A stretch of 64,000 nucleotides of DNA, taken from the NCBI RefSeq assembly GCF_900460315.1, contig NZ_UHIO01000001.1, forward strand, positions 1,951,501 through 2,015,500, read 5' to 3'. Made by a program: the position numbers and the translations under genes. How positions within the stretch are numbered: position 1 is the stretch's first letter; each line of letters opens with the position of its first letter. This stretch comes from Veillonella criceti. Its GTDB lineage: Bacteria; Bacillota; Negativicutes; Veillonellales; Veillonellaceae. Shown in pieces: positions 27,210-36,603 of the stretch. The notes under the pieces were generated by a model. It was given only the letters and a program-made list of their open reading frames with translations. It was not told where the DNA came from and made no database searches.

Positions 27210-27701
27210 ATGGAAATAGTATTAGTAGAACCAGAAATTCCTGGTAATACAGGAAATATTGCTCGTCTTTGCGCAGCTAATCATATGACACTTCACTTGG
27301 TAAAACCCTTAGGGTTTAAGTTAGAAGATAAGTATTTGAAACGAGCTGGTCTTGATTATTGGCATTTAGTGGATGTGCAAGTGCATGAAAACTTGCAAGA
27401 AGTATATGATAAATATCCAGACCGTCGCTATTTTTATGCTACAACGAAAGCAAAACATACCTATGCGGAAGTAAAATATGAGATTGGGGATATGCTAGTG
27501 TTTGGTAAGGAAACAAAAGGCTTACCAGAAGAATTATTAGCAGCAAATTATGAGCAAACCATTCGCATTCCTATGATTGAAGAAGCCCGTTCTTTGAACT
27601 TATCCAATTCAGTAGCCATTATTGCCTATGAAGCAATGCGGCAATTGAATTTTCCAGATTTAAAAAATTTAGGTCATTTAACAATGAAAGGTGGTAATTA
27701 A
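27210..27701 (+). CDS. trmL: tRNA (cytidine/uridine-34 2'-O)-methyltransferase
   Basis: A 163-residue SPOUT-class methyltransferase of the TrmL/YibK type that modifies the wobble base of leucine tRNAs. Family motifs are VEPEIPGNTGNIARLCAAN at the N-terminus, LVFGKETKGLPEELL, and the trefoil-knot SAM site IPMIEEARSLNLSNSVAI. The length is typical. An AGAAGGATGACTT stretch precedes the ATG. It ends five bases before the ylbF-like gene. Confidence 0.94.
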   Translation: MEIVLVEPEIPGNTGNIARLCAANHMTLHLVKPLGFKLEDKYLKRAGLDYWHLVDVQVHENLQEVYDKYPDRRYFYATTKAKHTYAEVKYEIGDMLVFGKETKGLPEELLAANYEQTIRIPMIEEARSLNLSNSVAIIAYEAMRQLNFPDLKNLGHLTMKGGN

Positions 27702-27705
27702 ATCC

Positions 27706-28059
27706 ATGAATTACGACAAAGCGTATGAATTACAAAAAGCAATGCGTGAGAGCGAAGAGTACAAAGCATTGATGGAAGCGCAAGCGGCTGTTGAAAGTGA
27801 TGCAACAGCTAAAGGTTTAATTGAACAATTTTTGATGCAACAGATGCAGTGGGAATATGCCAAGATGGCTGAAGCGCCTGAAGCTGAAGAAATTGGCAAA
27901 AAATTAGAAGAATTAATGCCGATGATTCAAGCTAATTCTGGTGCGCAAAGTTATTTGCAGGCCCATGTACGTTGGACGCAAGTATCCAATGATGTATATC
28001 GTATCATTAGTGAACCTATTACAGAAGGAATGAAAATTCTTGAAAAAGCTAAACAGTAA
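27706..28059 (+). CDS. YlbF/YmcA family protein
   Basis: A 117-residue all-helical protein of the YlbF/YmcA/YheA family (Com_YlbF). In Bacillus, YlbF and YmcA form a complex with YaaT that influences RNase Y. The pattern KAYELQKAMRESEEYKALMEA and the following helices match. It starts with ATG at 27706 and its 3' end overlaps murB by 20 bases. Whether the Y-complex function applies here is inference. Confidence 0.8.
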   Translation: MNYDKAYELQKAMRESEEYKALMEAQAAVESDATAKGLIEQFLMQQMQWEYAKMAEAPEAEEIGKKLEELMPMIQANSGAQSYLQAHVRWTQVSNDVYRIISEPITEGMKILEKAKQ

Positions 28060-28969
28060 TTTACAAGCGCTTTATGCCGATTTACAGCATATTGTACCGG
28101 CATCTGCTGTATGCTGTGAAGAATCACTAGCAGCTCATACAACGTTTAAAATTGGTGGACCTGCGGATATCTTTGTAACACCACAGACCATGCATGAGTT
28201 AAGCCAAGTGTTAGCGGCAATTCATAAAGCACAAGTACCATTGACAGTATTAGGCAGTGGCTCTAATGTGCTCGTATTAGATGGTGGCATTCGTGGGGTT
28301 GTATTATCTCTTAGTGAGATGAAAGAAACAATGGCGGCCATTGGTAGTGTTTTGACGGTTAGTGCTGGTTATATGTTAAAAGATGCCTCTCAGTTTGCCT
28401 ATGCAGCCGGGTTAACAGGTTTAGAGTTTGCTATTGGCATTCCAGGCACCTTAGGGGGCGCCGTTTTCATGAATGCTGGTGCTTATGGTGGCGAGATGTG
28501 TCAAGTGGTAACTAAAGTGCGGGCCGTGGATGTAACTGGGCATATTAATGAATATACTGCAGAAGAATTAGCCTTTGATTATCGTCATAGTCGTTTTCAC
28601 GAAAGTCATGAAATTATTGGTGAAGTGGATATCACCTTGAAAACAGGAGATAAAGATGCCATTCTTGAAATGATGGAAGATTTGACACAACGCCGTGAGA
28701 GTAAACAACCATTAGAATATGCTAGTGCAGGTTCAACGTTTAAGCGACCACCTGGGTATTTTGCAGGCACTTTGATTGAACAAACAGGTCTAAAGGGATT
28801 GGCTGTCGGTGATGCTGAAGTGTCTCAGAAACATGCCGGTTTTGTGATTAATAAAGGCTGTGCATCGGCCAAAGATGTGCTAAATTTAATACATAGTGTG
28901 CAAGCGCGTGTAGCAGAAGCTCATGGTGTTAATTTAGAAACAGAAGTGCGCATTATTGGGGAAGAATAA
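28040..28969 (+). CDS. murB: UDP-N-acetylenolpyruvoylglucosamine reductase
   Basis: A 309-residue FAD enzyme of peptidoglycan precursor synthesis. TTFKIGGPADIFV, LGSGSNVLVLDGG, IGIPGTLGGAVFMNAGAYGGEM and the active-site SAGSTFKRPPG are all visible. A TTG start at 28040, ten bases after GAAGGA within the preceding gene, gives MKKLNSNLQ. The overlap suggests translational coupling with the YlbF-like protein. Confidence 0.93.
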   Translation: MKKLNSNLQALYADLQHIVPASAVCCEESLAAHTTFKIGGPADIFVTPQTMHELSQVLAAIHKAQVPLTVLGSGSNVLVLDGGIRGVVLSLSEMKETMAAIGSVLTVSAGYMLKDASQFAYAAGLTGLEFAIGIPGTLGGAVFMNAGAYGGEMCQVVTKVRAVDVTGHINEYTAEELAFDYRHSRFHESHEIIGEVDITLKTGDKDAILEMMEDLTQRRESKQPLEYASAGSTFKRPPGYFAGTLIEQTGLKGLAVGDAEVSQKHAGFVINKGCASAKDVLNLIHSVQARVAEAHGVNLETEVRIIGEE

Positions 28970-29051
28970 ATAATTAAACAGATAAGTTTGACATTGAAGT
29001 ATTCTCTCCATAAGTAAATGAGCATTATATTTAAAATATCTGAAATAGTGG

Positions 29052-29081
29052 TTGACAGTCTATAGTCAAATCACGTATAAT
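29052..29081 (+). promoter_or_regulatory. rplM-rpsI promoter
   Basis: TTGACA (29052-29057), 18 bases, TATAAT (29076-29081): both hexamers match consensus exactly. It drives the ribosomal protein pair and leaves a leader of about 85 bases. Confidence 0.85.
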
Positions 29082-29087
29082 ATTTCG

Positions 29088-29175
29088 GTAAGCATTTGTA
29101 TCTTATTCCATTAGCCCCGGAAAGAGAGCAGGATGCTTTTTGGTAAAGTAGTCGTTATGAGGAGGAATTAGCAGC
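29088..29175 (+). promoter_or_regulatory. candidate L13 leader RNA
   Basis: The leader begins near GTAAGCA and contains TGCTTTTT about 40 bases later; AAGCA and TGCTT can close a stem around CCATTAGCCCCGGAAAGAGA. L13 leaders that control rplM-rpsI are known in Firmicutes. I cannot confirm a match to that family from memory of its consensus. The strong GAGGAGGAATTAGCAGC ribosome site follows. Confidence 0.4.
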
Positions 29176-29616
29176 ATGAAAACTACATATATGGCCAATC
29201 CGAACACTATTGAACGGAAATGGTATGTTGTTGACGCTGAAGGTAAAACTTTAGGACGCCTTGCTGCCGAAGTAGCTAAAGTTCTTCGGGGCAAAAATAA
29301 ACCGACTTTCACACCACACGTTGACACTGGTGACCATGTTATCGTAATCAACGCTGAGAAAGTTCGTTTCACAGGTAAAAAATTAACTCAGAAAACATAT
29401 TTCCGCCATTCTGGTTACCCAGGTGGTTCCCGTTTCGTTACTCTTGGTAACATGTTGGAAAAACATCCAGAACGCGTTGTGGAAATGGCAGTTCGTGGGA
29501 TGCTTCCTAAGAACAAGCTAGGCGCTCAAATTTATCGCAAATTGAACGTATATGCTGGTCCTGAACATCCACATGCAGCTCAGAAACCTGAAGTTTTGGA
29601 ATTTGATATTCGGTAA
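29176..29616 (+). CDS. rplM: 50S ribosomal protein L13
   Basis: A 146-residue ribosomal protein of the large subunit. [26 protein letters not shown], the HSGYPGG motif and [11 protein letters not shown] are diagnostic. It has a strong promoter and ribosome site and is followed 23 bases later by rpsI, the conserved gene pair. Confidence 0.97.
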   Translation: MKTTYMANPNTIERKWYVVDAEGKTLGRLAAEVAKVLRGKNKPTFTPHVDTGDHVIVINAEKVRFTGKKLTQKTYFRHSGYPGGSRFVTLGNMLEKHPERVVEMAVRGMLPKNKLGAQIYRKLNVYAGPEHPHAAQKPEVLEFDIR

Positions 29617-29639
29617 TTACCGGGAGGAGGAACATTTAC

Positions 29640-30032
29640 ATGGCAGTAGCTCAGTACTACGGTACAGGTCGTAGAAAATCTTCCGTTGCCAGAGTTCGTC
29701 TGGTACCGGGCACAGGTAAAATTGTAATCAATAAACGTGATCTTAGCGATTACTTTGGTCGTAAGACTTTAGAATTAATCGTAAAACAACCGCTTAACCT
29801 TACTGGTACGGTTGAACAATATGATGTTATCGCTGACGTTGCTGGTGGTGGCCCATCTGGTCAAGCTGGCGCAATCCGTCACGGTATCTCTCGTGCTTTA
29901 TTAGGCGTTGACAGTGAACTTCGTCAATCTCTTAAAAAAGCTGGTTTCTTGACTCGTGACCCACGTATGAAAGAACGTAAAAAATACGGTCTTAAAAAAG
30001 CTCGTAAAGCATCTCAGTTCTCGAAACGTTAA
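29640..30032 (+). CDS. rpsI: 30S ribosomal protein S9
   Basis: A 130-residue small-subunit protein. [21 protein letters not shown] at the start, [19 protein letters not shown], and the basic C-terminal tail ending in Lys-Arg that reaches the P site are all standard. A GGGAGGAGG site precedes the ATG and a perfect terminator follows. Confidence 0.97.
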   Translation: MAVAQYYGTGRRKSSVARVRLVPGTGKIVINKRDLSDYFGRKTLELIVKQPLNLTGTVEQYDVIADVAGGGPSGQAGAIRHGISRALLGVDSELRQSLKKAGFLTRDPRMKERKKYGLKKARKASQFSKR

Positions 30033-30051
30033 TTTGTATTTTACAAATTAT

Positions 30052-30082
30052 ACCCTGCAACCATATGGTTGCAGGGTTTTTG
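30052..30082 (+). terminator. intrinsic terminator after rpsI
   Basis: ACCCTGCAACCAT / ATGGTTGCAGGGT is a perfect palindrome followed by TTTTTGC, 20 bases past the rpsI stop. Confidence 0.95.
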
Positions 30083-30243
30083 CATATTATGGAAGTCTTT
30101 GTGCGCAATAGAAGAGATTGGATACAATAGGTGCTTTTCAGGCTATAGACTCAATAGAATTAGTATAATATGATATAATGAAAAGAAAAATAGGATTAAG
30201 TAATTAGTCAAATTTGAAATAATTATAGATAAGGGAGTCGTAT

Positions 30244-30552
30244 ATGAAAACCAATGAATTATTAGCTTTACAAGAATTAACACAGGCACAGCGTGAATAT
30301 GTATTACTTAAAGTTACTAATCAAAAAGATACAGGAATGGCATATTTGTGGTGGTTTATTTTTGGTGTACATTATTTTTATCTTAAAAAGCCAATTATTA
30401 ATTTATTATATTGGATAACGGCAAGTGGTTTTGGGATTTGGGCGGTAATTGATTTATTTCGAATTCCAGGGATGGTTCGTCGTTATAATGAACAACTACT
30501 GAAAGAAGCGATTCTTGAAGCTAAAAATTTGTATCCGAATCAATCTTTGTAA
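30244..30552 (+). CDS. TM2 domain membrane protein
   Basis: A 102-residue small membrane protein. A charged cytoplasmic N-terminus (about 35 residues) precedes two hydrophobic helices in MAYLWWFIFGVHYFYLKKP and NLLYWITASGFGIWAVIDLFRIPGMV. The G-H-Y-F-Y-L and DLFRIPGMV elements are the TM2 domain signature. The function of bacterial TM2 proteins is not established. It is a single gene between rpsI and the polysaccharide locus. Confidence 0.8.
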   Translation: MKTNELLALQELTQAQREYVLLKVTNQKDTGMAYLWWFIFGVHYFYLKKPIINLLYWITASGFGIWAVIDLFRIPGMVRRYNEQLLKEAILEAKNLYPNQSL

Positions 30553-30739
30553 AGTATCGTAAAATATGGGCTATACTTGGTGAAAAAGGTAGAGATAAGC
30601 TAGCTTTTTTGATAAAATATAATATAAGTGATTTATAAAAAAAACAGTGGGATTATGCAATAAAATTAATGTTTAGATAGAAAATTTATATGTAAATATT
30701 AATTTTATACAAATCTTGTGAAGGAAGGGCAAGTTAGTA

Positions 30740-31528
30740 ATGATTGATATTCATACGCATATACTCTATGACATTGAAGGTGATGATGGATCAAGAAGCC
30801 AAGAGATGACATTAGAGATGCTAAAGCTGGCGGTAAATTCGGGGACTACTGCTATGATTGCAACCCCACATATTAATCGTCAGGGAATTATACCTAGTTG
30901 GCAATCTATTTTAGATAGAGTAGAACAGGTTAATCAGTTAGCTTCTGTAAATGAATTACCTATTAAGATTTATTCAGGAGGGGAAGTTCAATTAGATTAT
31001 GATGCCATGGCAAAATTAACGGGCAAAAATAGAGAATACTGTTTGGCAGATAGTCGATATATTTTAATTGAGTTAACTGAAAATAGCGAAGCTAAAGCGG
31101 TAGAACAAATGCTTTTTGAATTAATGCTTCGTGGTTATATGCCTATTTTAGCTCATCCTGAAAGATATACACGTATTATGCATCACCCGGAGATTGTATT
31201 GGAATGGATGCATAAGGGGATTGCTACGCAGTGTAATACTGGTAGTTTTCATGGATATTTTGGTGAAAAGGTACAAGCGCGAGTTGAGCGATTATATAGA
31301 CATCGGATGATTACATTTTTGGGAACTGACGCTCATAGAGAACAGATTAGAACACCAGATTCAACACCGGCTAAGCAGGCCATTTGTCAGTTGTCTAATG
31401 GTGAAATTTTTTGGAACAATTGTCAATCGAATGCACAGTTTATTTTAGAGGATAGAGTTTTATATCCTGATGTTCCTGCATCTTATGAAACAAAAAAACG
31501 AGGATTCTTTAGTCGTTTATTTGGTTAA
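30740..31528 (+). CDS. CpsB/CapC-type PHP-domain tyrosine-protein phosphatase
   Basis: A 262-residue metal-dependent phosphatase of the PHP superfamily. It starts MIDIHTHILYDIEGDDGSRS (metal-binding H-x-H), with ATPHINRQG, LAHPERYT and FLGTDAHREQ as further metal sites. In Gram-positive capsule loci it dephosphorylates the BY-kinase, which here is encoded three genes downstream. It is the first gene of the 17-kb polysaccharide operon. The type is unusual next to outer-membrane export genes, but the assignment is firm. Confidence 0.9.
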   Translation: MIDIHTHILYDIEGDDGSRSQEMTLEMLKLAVNSGTTAMIATPHINRQGIIPSWQSILDRVEQVNQLASVNELPIKIYSGGEVQLDYDAMAKLTGKNREYCLADSRYILIELTENSEAKAVEQMLFELMLRGYMPILAHPERYTRIMHHPEIVLEWMHKGIATQCNTGSFHGYFGEKVQARVERLYRHRMITFLGTDAHREQIRTPDSTPAKQAICQLSNGEIFWNNCQSNAQFILEDRVLYPDVPASYETKKRGFFSRLFG

Positions 31529-31546
31529 TTAGAGTACGAGGTTTTT

Positions 31547-32194
31547 ATGAAAAGAAAAATAGCATTACTTACATTGGTTGCTTCTACATTTTTAGGGGCT
31601 AATGTTCTCGCAGCAGATTATACACTACGGTCGGGTGATGAACTTAATATTGTGGTGGCTCAGGATCCTGCCATTAGCAGTACCCAAAATGTAAATACCA
31701 CATCCTATCATGTGCGTCCTGATGGTAAAGTGTCAGTTCCATATGTTGGTGAAGTTGATGCATCAGGCATGACTGTTAGTGAATTTACTACGATTCTTAC
31801 ACAACGTTTATCCAAGTATTATGTGAATCCAGATGTATCGGTGAATGTGACTAAATTAGGTACAGTGAGAGTGTATGTATTTGGTGAAATTAATAAACCA
31901 GGGGCCTTTGAGTTGACTAAAGGGCACACTGTGATGGATGCAATAGGGGCTGCTAATGGTTTTAACTGGGACACAGGCAAAAAGAAAATTTACTTAATTC
32001 GCCAAGATAATAAAAATCAAATTATTCCTATTAATTTGAATAAAATGTTAGAGACTGGTGATTTAACAGAAAATTATGAAATGCAAGAAGGGGATATTCT
32101 TTACTTAACTAAAAATGGTCGTATTAGCTTCTCTAGAGATATTGCGCCATTATTTAGTGCTGCATATACTATTTCTGAGATTAATAAAGATTAA
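31547..32194 (+). CDS. outer-membrane polysaccharide export protein (Wza-like)
   Basis: A 215-residue secreted protein. A Sec signal peptide ends near residue 22 (VLA-AD). A Poly_export domain (YTLRSGDELNIVVAQDP through VSVPYVGEVDASGMT) and an SLBB domain (VRVYVFGEINKPGAFELTKGHTV) follow. Such proteins form the periplasm-to-surface channel for polysaccharide. No lipobox is visible, and it is shorter than E. coli Wza (about 380 residues); the C-terminal transmembrane helix of Wza is absent. It may act as a minimal periplasmic/outer-membrane component. Confidence 0.85.
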   Translation: MKRKIALLTLVASTFLGANVLAADYTLRSGDELNIVVAQDPAISSTQNVNTTSYHVRPDGKVSVPYVGEVDASGMTVSEFTTILTQRLSKYYVNPDVSVNVTKLGTVRVYVFGEINKPGAFELTKGHTVMDAIGAANGFNWDTGKKKIYLIRQDNKNQIIPINLNKMLETGDLTENYEMQEGDILYLTKNGRISFSRDIAPLFSAAYTISEINKD

Positions 32195-32212
32195 TTAAAA
32201 AGGAGTTTACTA

Positions 32213-33682
32213 GTGGAAGATCAAGTAATTGACTTGAAAGATATATATAACTCTATATCTGCCAATAAAAAATTTATAACATATACTACCGCAGGATTTG
32301 CTTTATTAGGTGGCATTTATTTATTATTTGCTACACCTACATATCAGTCCACATCATTACTTAGGATACAACAAGAAAAAGGCCTTGGAGATTCGTTATT
32401 GCAGACTGTAACGGGAGGAAACTCTGCGATGACTACTCAACGTATGCAAACGAATGCAGAGATTCTTAAGAGTAGAAATGTTATTATTCCTGTTATTGAA
32501 GCAACTGAAGAACCAGAAAGTGATGGATCCTATCCGGAATATGAAGAATATATAAAAAAGCATGTTGTTACTAAGCCATTTAAAGATACTGAAATTTTAG
32601 AGGTAGCTGTAACAGCAGATAGTCCTGAAAAAGCACAAAAAGTTAATAATTTGATAGTAAATGGTTTTATTAGTCGGTTGACGGATTTGTCACATGATCA
32701 ACAAAAACAAACTCGAGAGTTCTTAGAAAAAAGAGCTCAAACATCAAAGCAAGAATTAATGGAAGCAGAAGATAAATTACAAAAGTATCAGGTCGCTAAT
32801 CAAATGTATTCTGCTAGTGATCAAGTTAAGGCTTTTACAGATAAGGTATCATTAACAGATAAAACAAAAGCTGAAAGTCAGTTAAACTTAGATACAGCTC
32901 AGGCTTCATTATCTTCGATTAATGGGCAATTAGACAGTGCCGGAAAAAGTATTGCTGATAGCCCTGCTATACAACAATATAAAACTCAATTAGCTCAGCT
33001 TGTAAGTGAGAAAGCAAGTTATCTTGGAAAATTTACTGATGAGCATCCTAAGATGCAGGAAGTAAATGAACGTATTGCTCAATTAAATGTGGCAATGAAT
33101 GAAGAAATACAGCGAATTATCAACCAAGAAGCGCCTTCTAGTAGTTCGGTTCAACAAGAGTTATTAGCTAGCAAATTTAAAAATGAGGCTATTATTGCTG
33201 CTGAACGAAGTAAGTTAGCTACTTTGGGAGCAATGGAGAATGAAAATAATAAAACATTATCAGAGCTTCCTGCAAAAGAACAAGGATATGTTCGTGTAAA
33301 ACGGGATGCTGATGTAGCTCAAGAAATATATGTAATGTTGGCAAAACGTTTAGAAGAAGCTAAGGTAGCAGAAGTAATGGTGCCTAATGAAATTCAGGTT
33401 GTTGATAGTGCTACGTTACCTGAGAAGCCGATTGCGCCACGAAAAGCGCTTATATTAGCAGTGGTGTTAATATTAGGGTTTATTTCTAGCTCTCTGTATG
33501 TTATTATTAGGGACTTTTTTAATAAAAAAATTATATCTGCGGAAGAGGTGGAACGTCTTCTTGAGATTCCTGTAATTGGGTCAATTCCTGATGCGGCTAA
33601 AAAGTTAGACTCTTATGGTGAGGACAGTAATACAAAATCTGGATTTATTACTAGAATGAAAGGATTATTATGGAAGAGATAA
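32213..33682 (+). CDS. polysaccharide co-polymerase / chain-length determinant (Wzz family)
   Basis: A 489-residue inner-membrane protein with a GTG start. Two membrane helices flank a large periplasmic domain: near residues 25-45 (FITYTTAGFALLGGIYLLF) and about 410-430 (LILAVVLILGFISSSLYVII). The periplasmic part is rich in coiled coil (residues about 160-300) and ends with the PxxP-type segment VDSATLPEKPIAPRKA, the Wzz/GNVR signature. It controls chain length and connects to the kinase encoded next, which overlaps it by 13 bases. Confidence 0.88.
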   Translation: MEDQVIDLKDIYNSISANKKFITYTTAGFALLGGIYLLFATPTYQSTSLLRIQQEKGLGDSLLQTVTGGNSAMTTQRMQTNAEILKSRNVIIPVIEATEEPESDGSYPEYEEYIKKHVVTKPFKDTEILEVAVTADSPEKAQKVNNLIVNGFISRLTDLSHDQQKQTREFLEKRAQTSKQELMEAEDKLQKYQVANQMYSASDQVKAFTDKVSLTDKTKAESQLNLDTAQASLSSINGQLDSAGKSIADSPAIQQYKTQLAQLVSEKASYLGKFTDEHPKMQEVNERIAQLNVAMNEEIQRIINQEAPSSSSVQQELLASKFKNEAIIAAERSKLATLGAMENENNKTLSELPAKEQGYVRVKRDADVAQEIYVMLAKRLEEAKVAEVMVPNEIQVVDSATLPEKPIAPRKALILAVVLILGFISSSLYVIIRDFFNKKIISAEEVERLLEIPVIGSIPDAAKKLDSYGEDSNTKSGFITRMKGLLWKR

Positions 33683-34353
33683 CACTAATAGCACATAAAG
33701 ATAAAAAATCCCCAATATCAGAAGCCTATCGATCTATTCGAACTAATTTAATATTTGCTTCTGCTGGTAAGAAAGAAAAGATTATTAGTATAACATCAGC
33801 TACCCCGGGGGAGGGAAAATCGACAACATCTTCTAACTTGGCTATTATTATGGCTCAGGCAGAAAAAAGAGTATTGTTAATAGATTGTGATTTACGCAAG
33901 CTATCTTTACAGAAAAAATTTAATTTGCAGAATAAAGGATTAACTAATTATATTGCAATGAATGAGTCCTTGGATGATGTGTTATATGTTGATGTTGTAC
34001 CTGGTCTCGATTTGCTATTGAGTGGACCTGTGCCACCAAATCCTTCTGAACTACTAGGGTCTAAAAAAATGGAAGAATTATTAAAACTTGTTGAAGAGCA
34101 ATATGATTATATTTTTCTTGATTTACCACCTATTTTAGCAGTAACGGATGCTGCAGTTTTAGCAAAATATATAAATGGAACTATATTTGTTATGCAAGCA
34201 GGTGCTTTAGGAAAAAATGAAGCTCTTGAAGCAAAAAAAAGGTTGACTCAAAGTGGTGTGGAAATATTAGGGATTGTTTTAAACAAGGTTGAACCTACTA
34301 AACATAGTGGAAGCTATTATTATTATTATGGTGAAAAAGATTTGAAACCCTAA
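33670..34353 (+). CDS. BY-type tyrosine kinase (CpsD/CapB family)
   Basis: A 227-residue cytoplasmic tyrosine autokinase. Walker A is in SATPGEGKSTT, Walker A' in VLLIDCDLRK and Walker B in YIFLDLPPI. The C-terminal Tyr cluster SGSYYYYYGEKD is the usual autophosphorylation tail. A separate kinase plus Wzz pair is the Gram-positive arrangement, in contrast to the fused Wzc of proteobacteria. The CpsB-type phosphatase is its likely antagonist. Confidence 0.92.
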   Translation: MEEITLIAHKDKKSPISEAYRSIRTNLIFASAGKKEKIISITSATPGEGKSTTSSNLAIIMAQAEKRVLLIDCDLRKLSLQKKFNLQNKGLTNYIAMNESLDDVLYVDVVPGLDLLLSGPVPPNPSELLGSKKMEELLKLVEEQYDYIFLDLPPILAVTDAAVLAKYINGTIFVMQAGALGKNEALEAKKRLTQSGVEILGIVLNKVEPTKHSGSYYYYYGEKDLKP

Positions 34354-34397
34354 AATATGTAAATAATATGGTTTGGTATTAAGAGAGGTGATTAGTT

Positions 34398-35759
34398 GTG
34401 GGGTTTCAGAATCCTGTTAGTATAACTTTATTTAGAATAGTGAAATTATTGAATGTTCTTTTAATTACACTTCCATTTGGATTTATATGGATGCAATTTT
34501 ATTCCAATGCTATTTATGAGTCTTTTTATTTTTGGGGGAATTGGGCTGTAATAGCATTATTCGTATTATGCTATATTATATTTTCTAGAATATATCATGT
34601 ATATAATATTTCGTTTAGTTCTATTAGTGAAATTTTTTATAGTGAATTATTAGCACTGTTCTTTACTAATATTATAATGTTTTGCATAATTGTATTGTTA
34701 ATGAGGTCTATGCCAAACCTTTTACCTCAAGCTATATCTATTATTTTTGAAATATTTATTGCCTATGCCTGGGCGTATAGTGCGTATACTTGGTATTTTA
34801 ATCATAATGGTGTTAATCGTACATTAATCTTATATGATGAGCATTATAAAAAAGATAATCTCTATAAGCAATTACAATCTTTGCGTGCGTTTAATGTAGA
34901 AGGTGAGATGAATATTCATAGTGCAATTGATAATGGCTTAGGCTTGTTGAAAAATGTAAATTCAGTTATATTATGTGATGTTCATAGCCATGAGAGAAAT
35001 AAAGTATTAAAATATTGTATTGAACATAATATTTATGTATTTGTTTTACCTCGTATTGGAGATGTATTAATGACAAGTTTAGAGCCTATTCATTTATTAC
35101 ATTTGCCAGTATGGAAAGGATGTCGTTATTCACCAGCATTAGAATTTACTTTTTTTAAACGTATATTTGATATTGTATCTTCGGGGATTGTATTGTTATT
35201 AGCTTCTCCTATTATGTTAATTACTGGATATTTAATACATAAAACTGATGGTGGTCCTGTTTTTTATCGACAATGCCGCTTGACGAAAGATGGAAAGAAG
35301 TTTGATGTATTAAAGTTTAGAAGTATGCGTGTTGATGCTGAAAAAGATGGAGTCGCACGTTTATCTACTGGTGAAAAAGATGACCGTATTACTCCAATAG
35401 GTCGGTTTATTAGAAAATGTCGTATTGATGAATTACCTCAATTAATTAATATTATTAAAGGGGATATGAGTGTAGTGGGACCAAGGCCAGAGCGTCCTGA
35501 AATTGCGGCTCAATATGAAAAATTTTTGCCAGAATTTTCTTTACGATTACAGGCTAAAGCAGGGTTAACTGGGTTAGCACAGGTTTATGGAAAATATAAT
35601 ACAACGCCATATGATAAATTGCAAATGGACTTAATGTATATTGCTAGACCAAGTCTTATTGAAGATCTTCGTATTATTTTTGCTACGATTAAAATTTTAT
35701 TTGTAGCAGAAAGTACGGAAGGTTTTGAGGTAATGAGAGATTCTAAAGATGAGAAATAA
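34398..35759 (+). CDS. undecaprenyl-phosphate sugar phosphotransferase (WbaP/CpsE type)
   Basis: A 453-residue initiating transferase of polysaccharide synthesis. Four to five hydrophobic helices occupy about residues 1-125, followed by a poorly conserved central region. The C-terminal bacterial sugar transferase domain (about 250-450) contains KRIFDIVSSGIVLLLASP, RQCRLTKDGKKFDVLKFRSM, RKCRIDELPQLINIIKGDMS and VGPRPERPE. It loads the first sugar phosphate onto undecaprenyl phosphate. Start GTG at 34398 after AGAGAGGTG. Confidence 0.92.
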   Translation: MGFQNPVSITLFRIVKLLNVLLITLPFGFIWMQFYSNAIYESFYFWGNWAVIALFVLCYIIFSRIYHVYNISFSSISEIFYSELLALFFTNIIMFCIIVLLMRSMPNLLPQAISIIFEIFIAYAWAYSAYTWYFNHNGVNRTLILYDEHYKKDNLYKQLQSLRAFNVEGEMNIHSAIDNGLGLLKNVNSVILCDVHSHERNKVLKYCIEHNIYVFVLPRIGDVLMTSLEPIHLLHLPVWKGCRYSPALEFTFFKRIFDIVSSGIVLLLASPIMLITGYLIHKTDGGPVFYRQCRLTKDGKKFDVLKFRSMRVDAEKDGVARLSTGEKDDRITPIGRFIRKCRIDELPQLINIIKGDMSVVGPRPERPEIAAQYEKFLPEFSLRLQAKAGLTGLAQVYGKYNTTPYDKLQMDLMYIARPSLIEDLRIIFATIKILFVAESTEGFEVMRDSKDEK

Positions 35760-35829
35760 ATTATTGTGAGTGATGATTTTGAAGTTGAAGTATAAAATTT
35801 GTAAGTATTTTATATAGAGAGGATATAAA

Positions 35830-36591
35830 ATGATTTTAGATTTAGTTTCAATTATTACACCTTGTTATAACGGAGCTCGATATATTGGAGAAACAATTGA
35901 TTCTGTTTTAGCACAGACACATACTAATTGGGAAATGATTATTGTTGATGATGGATCTAAAGATGATTCAGCGCAAATTATAAAAGAATATGTAGAAAAA
36001 GATCCAAGAATAAAGTTCATCCAACAAAAAAATGCGGGGTCGGCAGCGGCAAGAAATAATGGGATTAGAAATGCTTCAGGGCAATATATTGCGTTATTAG
36101 ATGCAGATGATATTTGGTTACCAGATTTTTTAAAAAAACAAATTAAATATATGAAAGACAATGATGGTATATGTGTAGCTGGATCTTATGGACTTATAGA
36201 TGAACATTCAAAAGATATTTTAAGTCCTGTTCAAGTAAAAGAAATTATTACGATAAAGGATATGCGAGTTAGAGGGCAGGTTGGTTGCTTGACAGGATTA
36301 TATGATTGTTCTAAATATGGGAAAATTTATTTAAAAGAAGAATTAAGAAGTTTACGTGATGACTATGCGTATTGGTACGATATTGTTTCGTTAGAAGGTG
36401 TCATTTATGGAAATCCAGAAATTTTAGCTAAATATAGGGTGTTAAGTAATAGTACTACTGGAAATAAAATTAAACTAATAAAGCCACAATATAAATTTTA
36501 TCGAAATTATTTGAAAGAAGGTAGAATTGAAGCATTTATCAATTTAATACGTTGGGGATCTGTAGGAATAAAAAGATTTTTCAAAATATAG
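35830..36591 (+). CDS. family 2 glycosyltransferase
   Basis: A 253-residue GT-A glycosyltransferase. The N-terminal VSIITPCYNGARYIGETIDS, IIVDDGSKDDS and ALLDADDIWLP (the D-x-D nucleotide-sugar site, about residue 92) define the GT2 family. It probably adds a sugar to the lipid-linked repeat unit on the cytoplasmic side. The donor and acceptor are unknown. Confidence 0.88.
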   Translation: MILDLVSIITPCYNGARYIGETIDSVLAQTHTNWEMIIVDDGSKDDSAQIIKEYVEKDPRIKFIQQKNAGSAAARNNGIRNASGQYIALLDADDIWLPDFLKKQIKYMKDNDGICVAGSYGLIDEHSKDILSPVQVKEIITIKDMRVRGQVGCLTGLYDCSKYGKIYLKEELRSLRDDYAYWYDIVSLEGVIYGNPEILAKYRVLSNSTTGNKIKLIKPQYKFYRNYLKEGRIEAFINLIRWGSVGIKRFFKI

Positions 36592-36603
36592 CTGAGGATT
36601 ACA

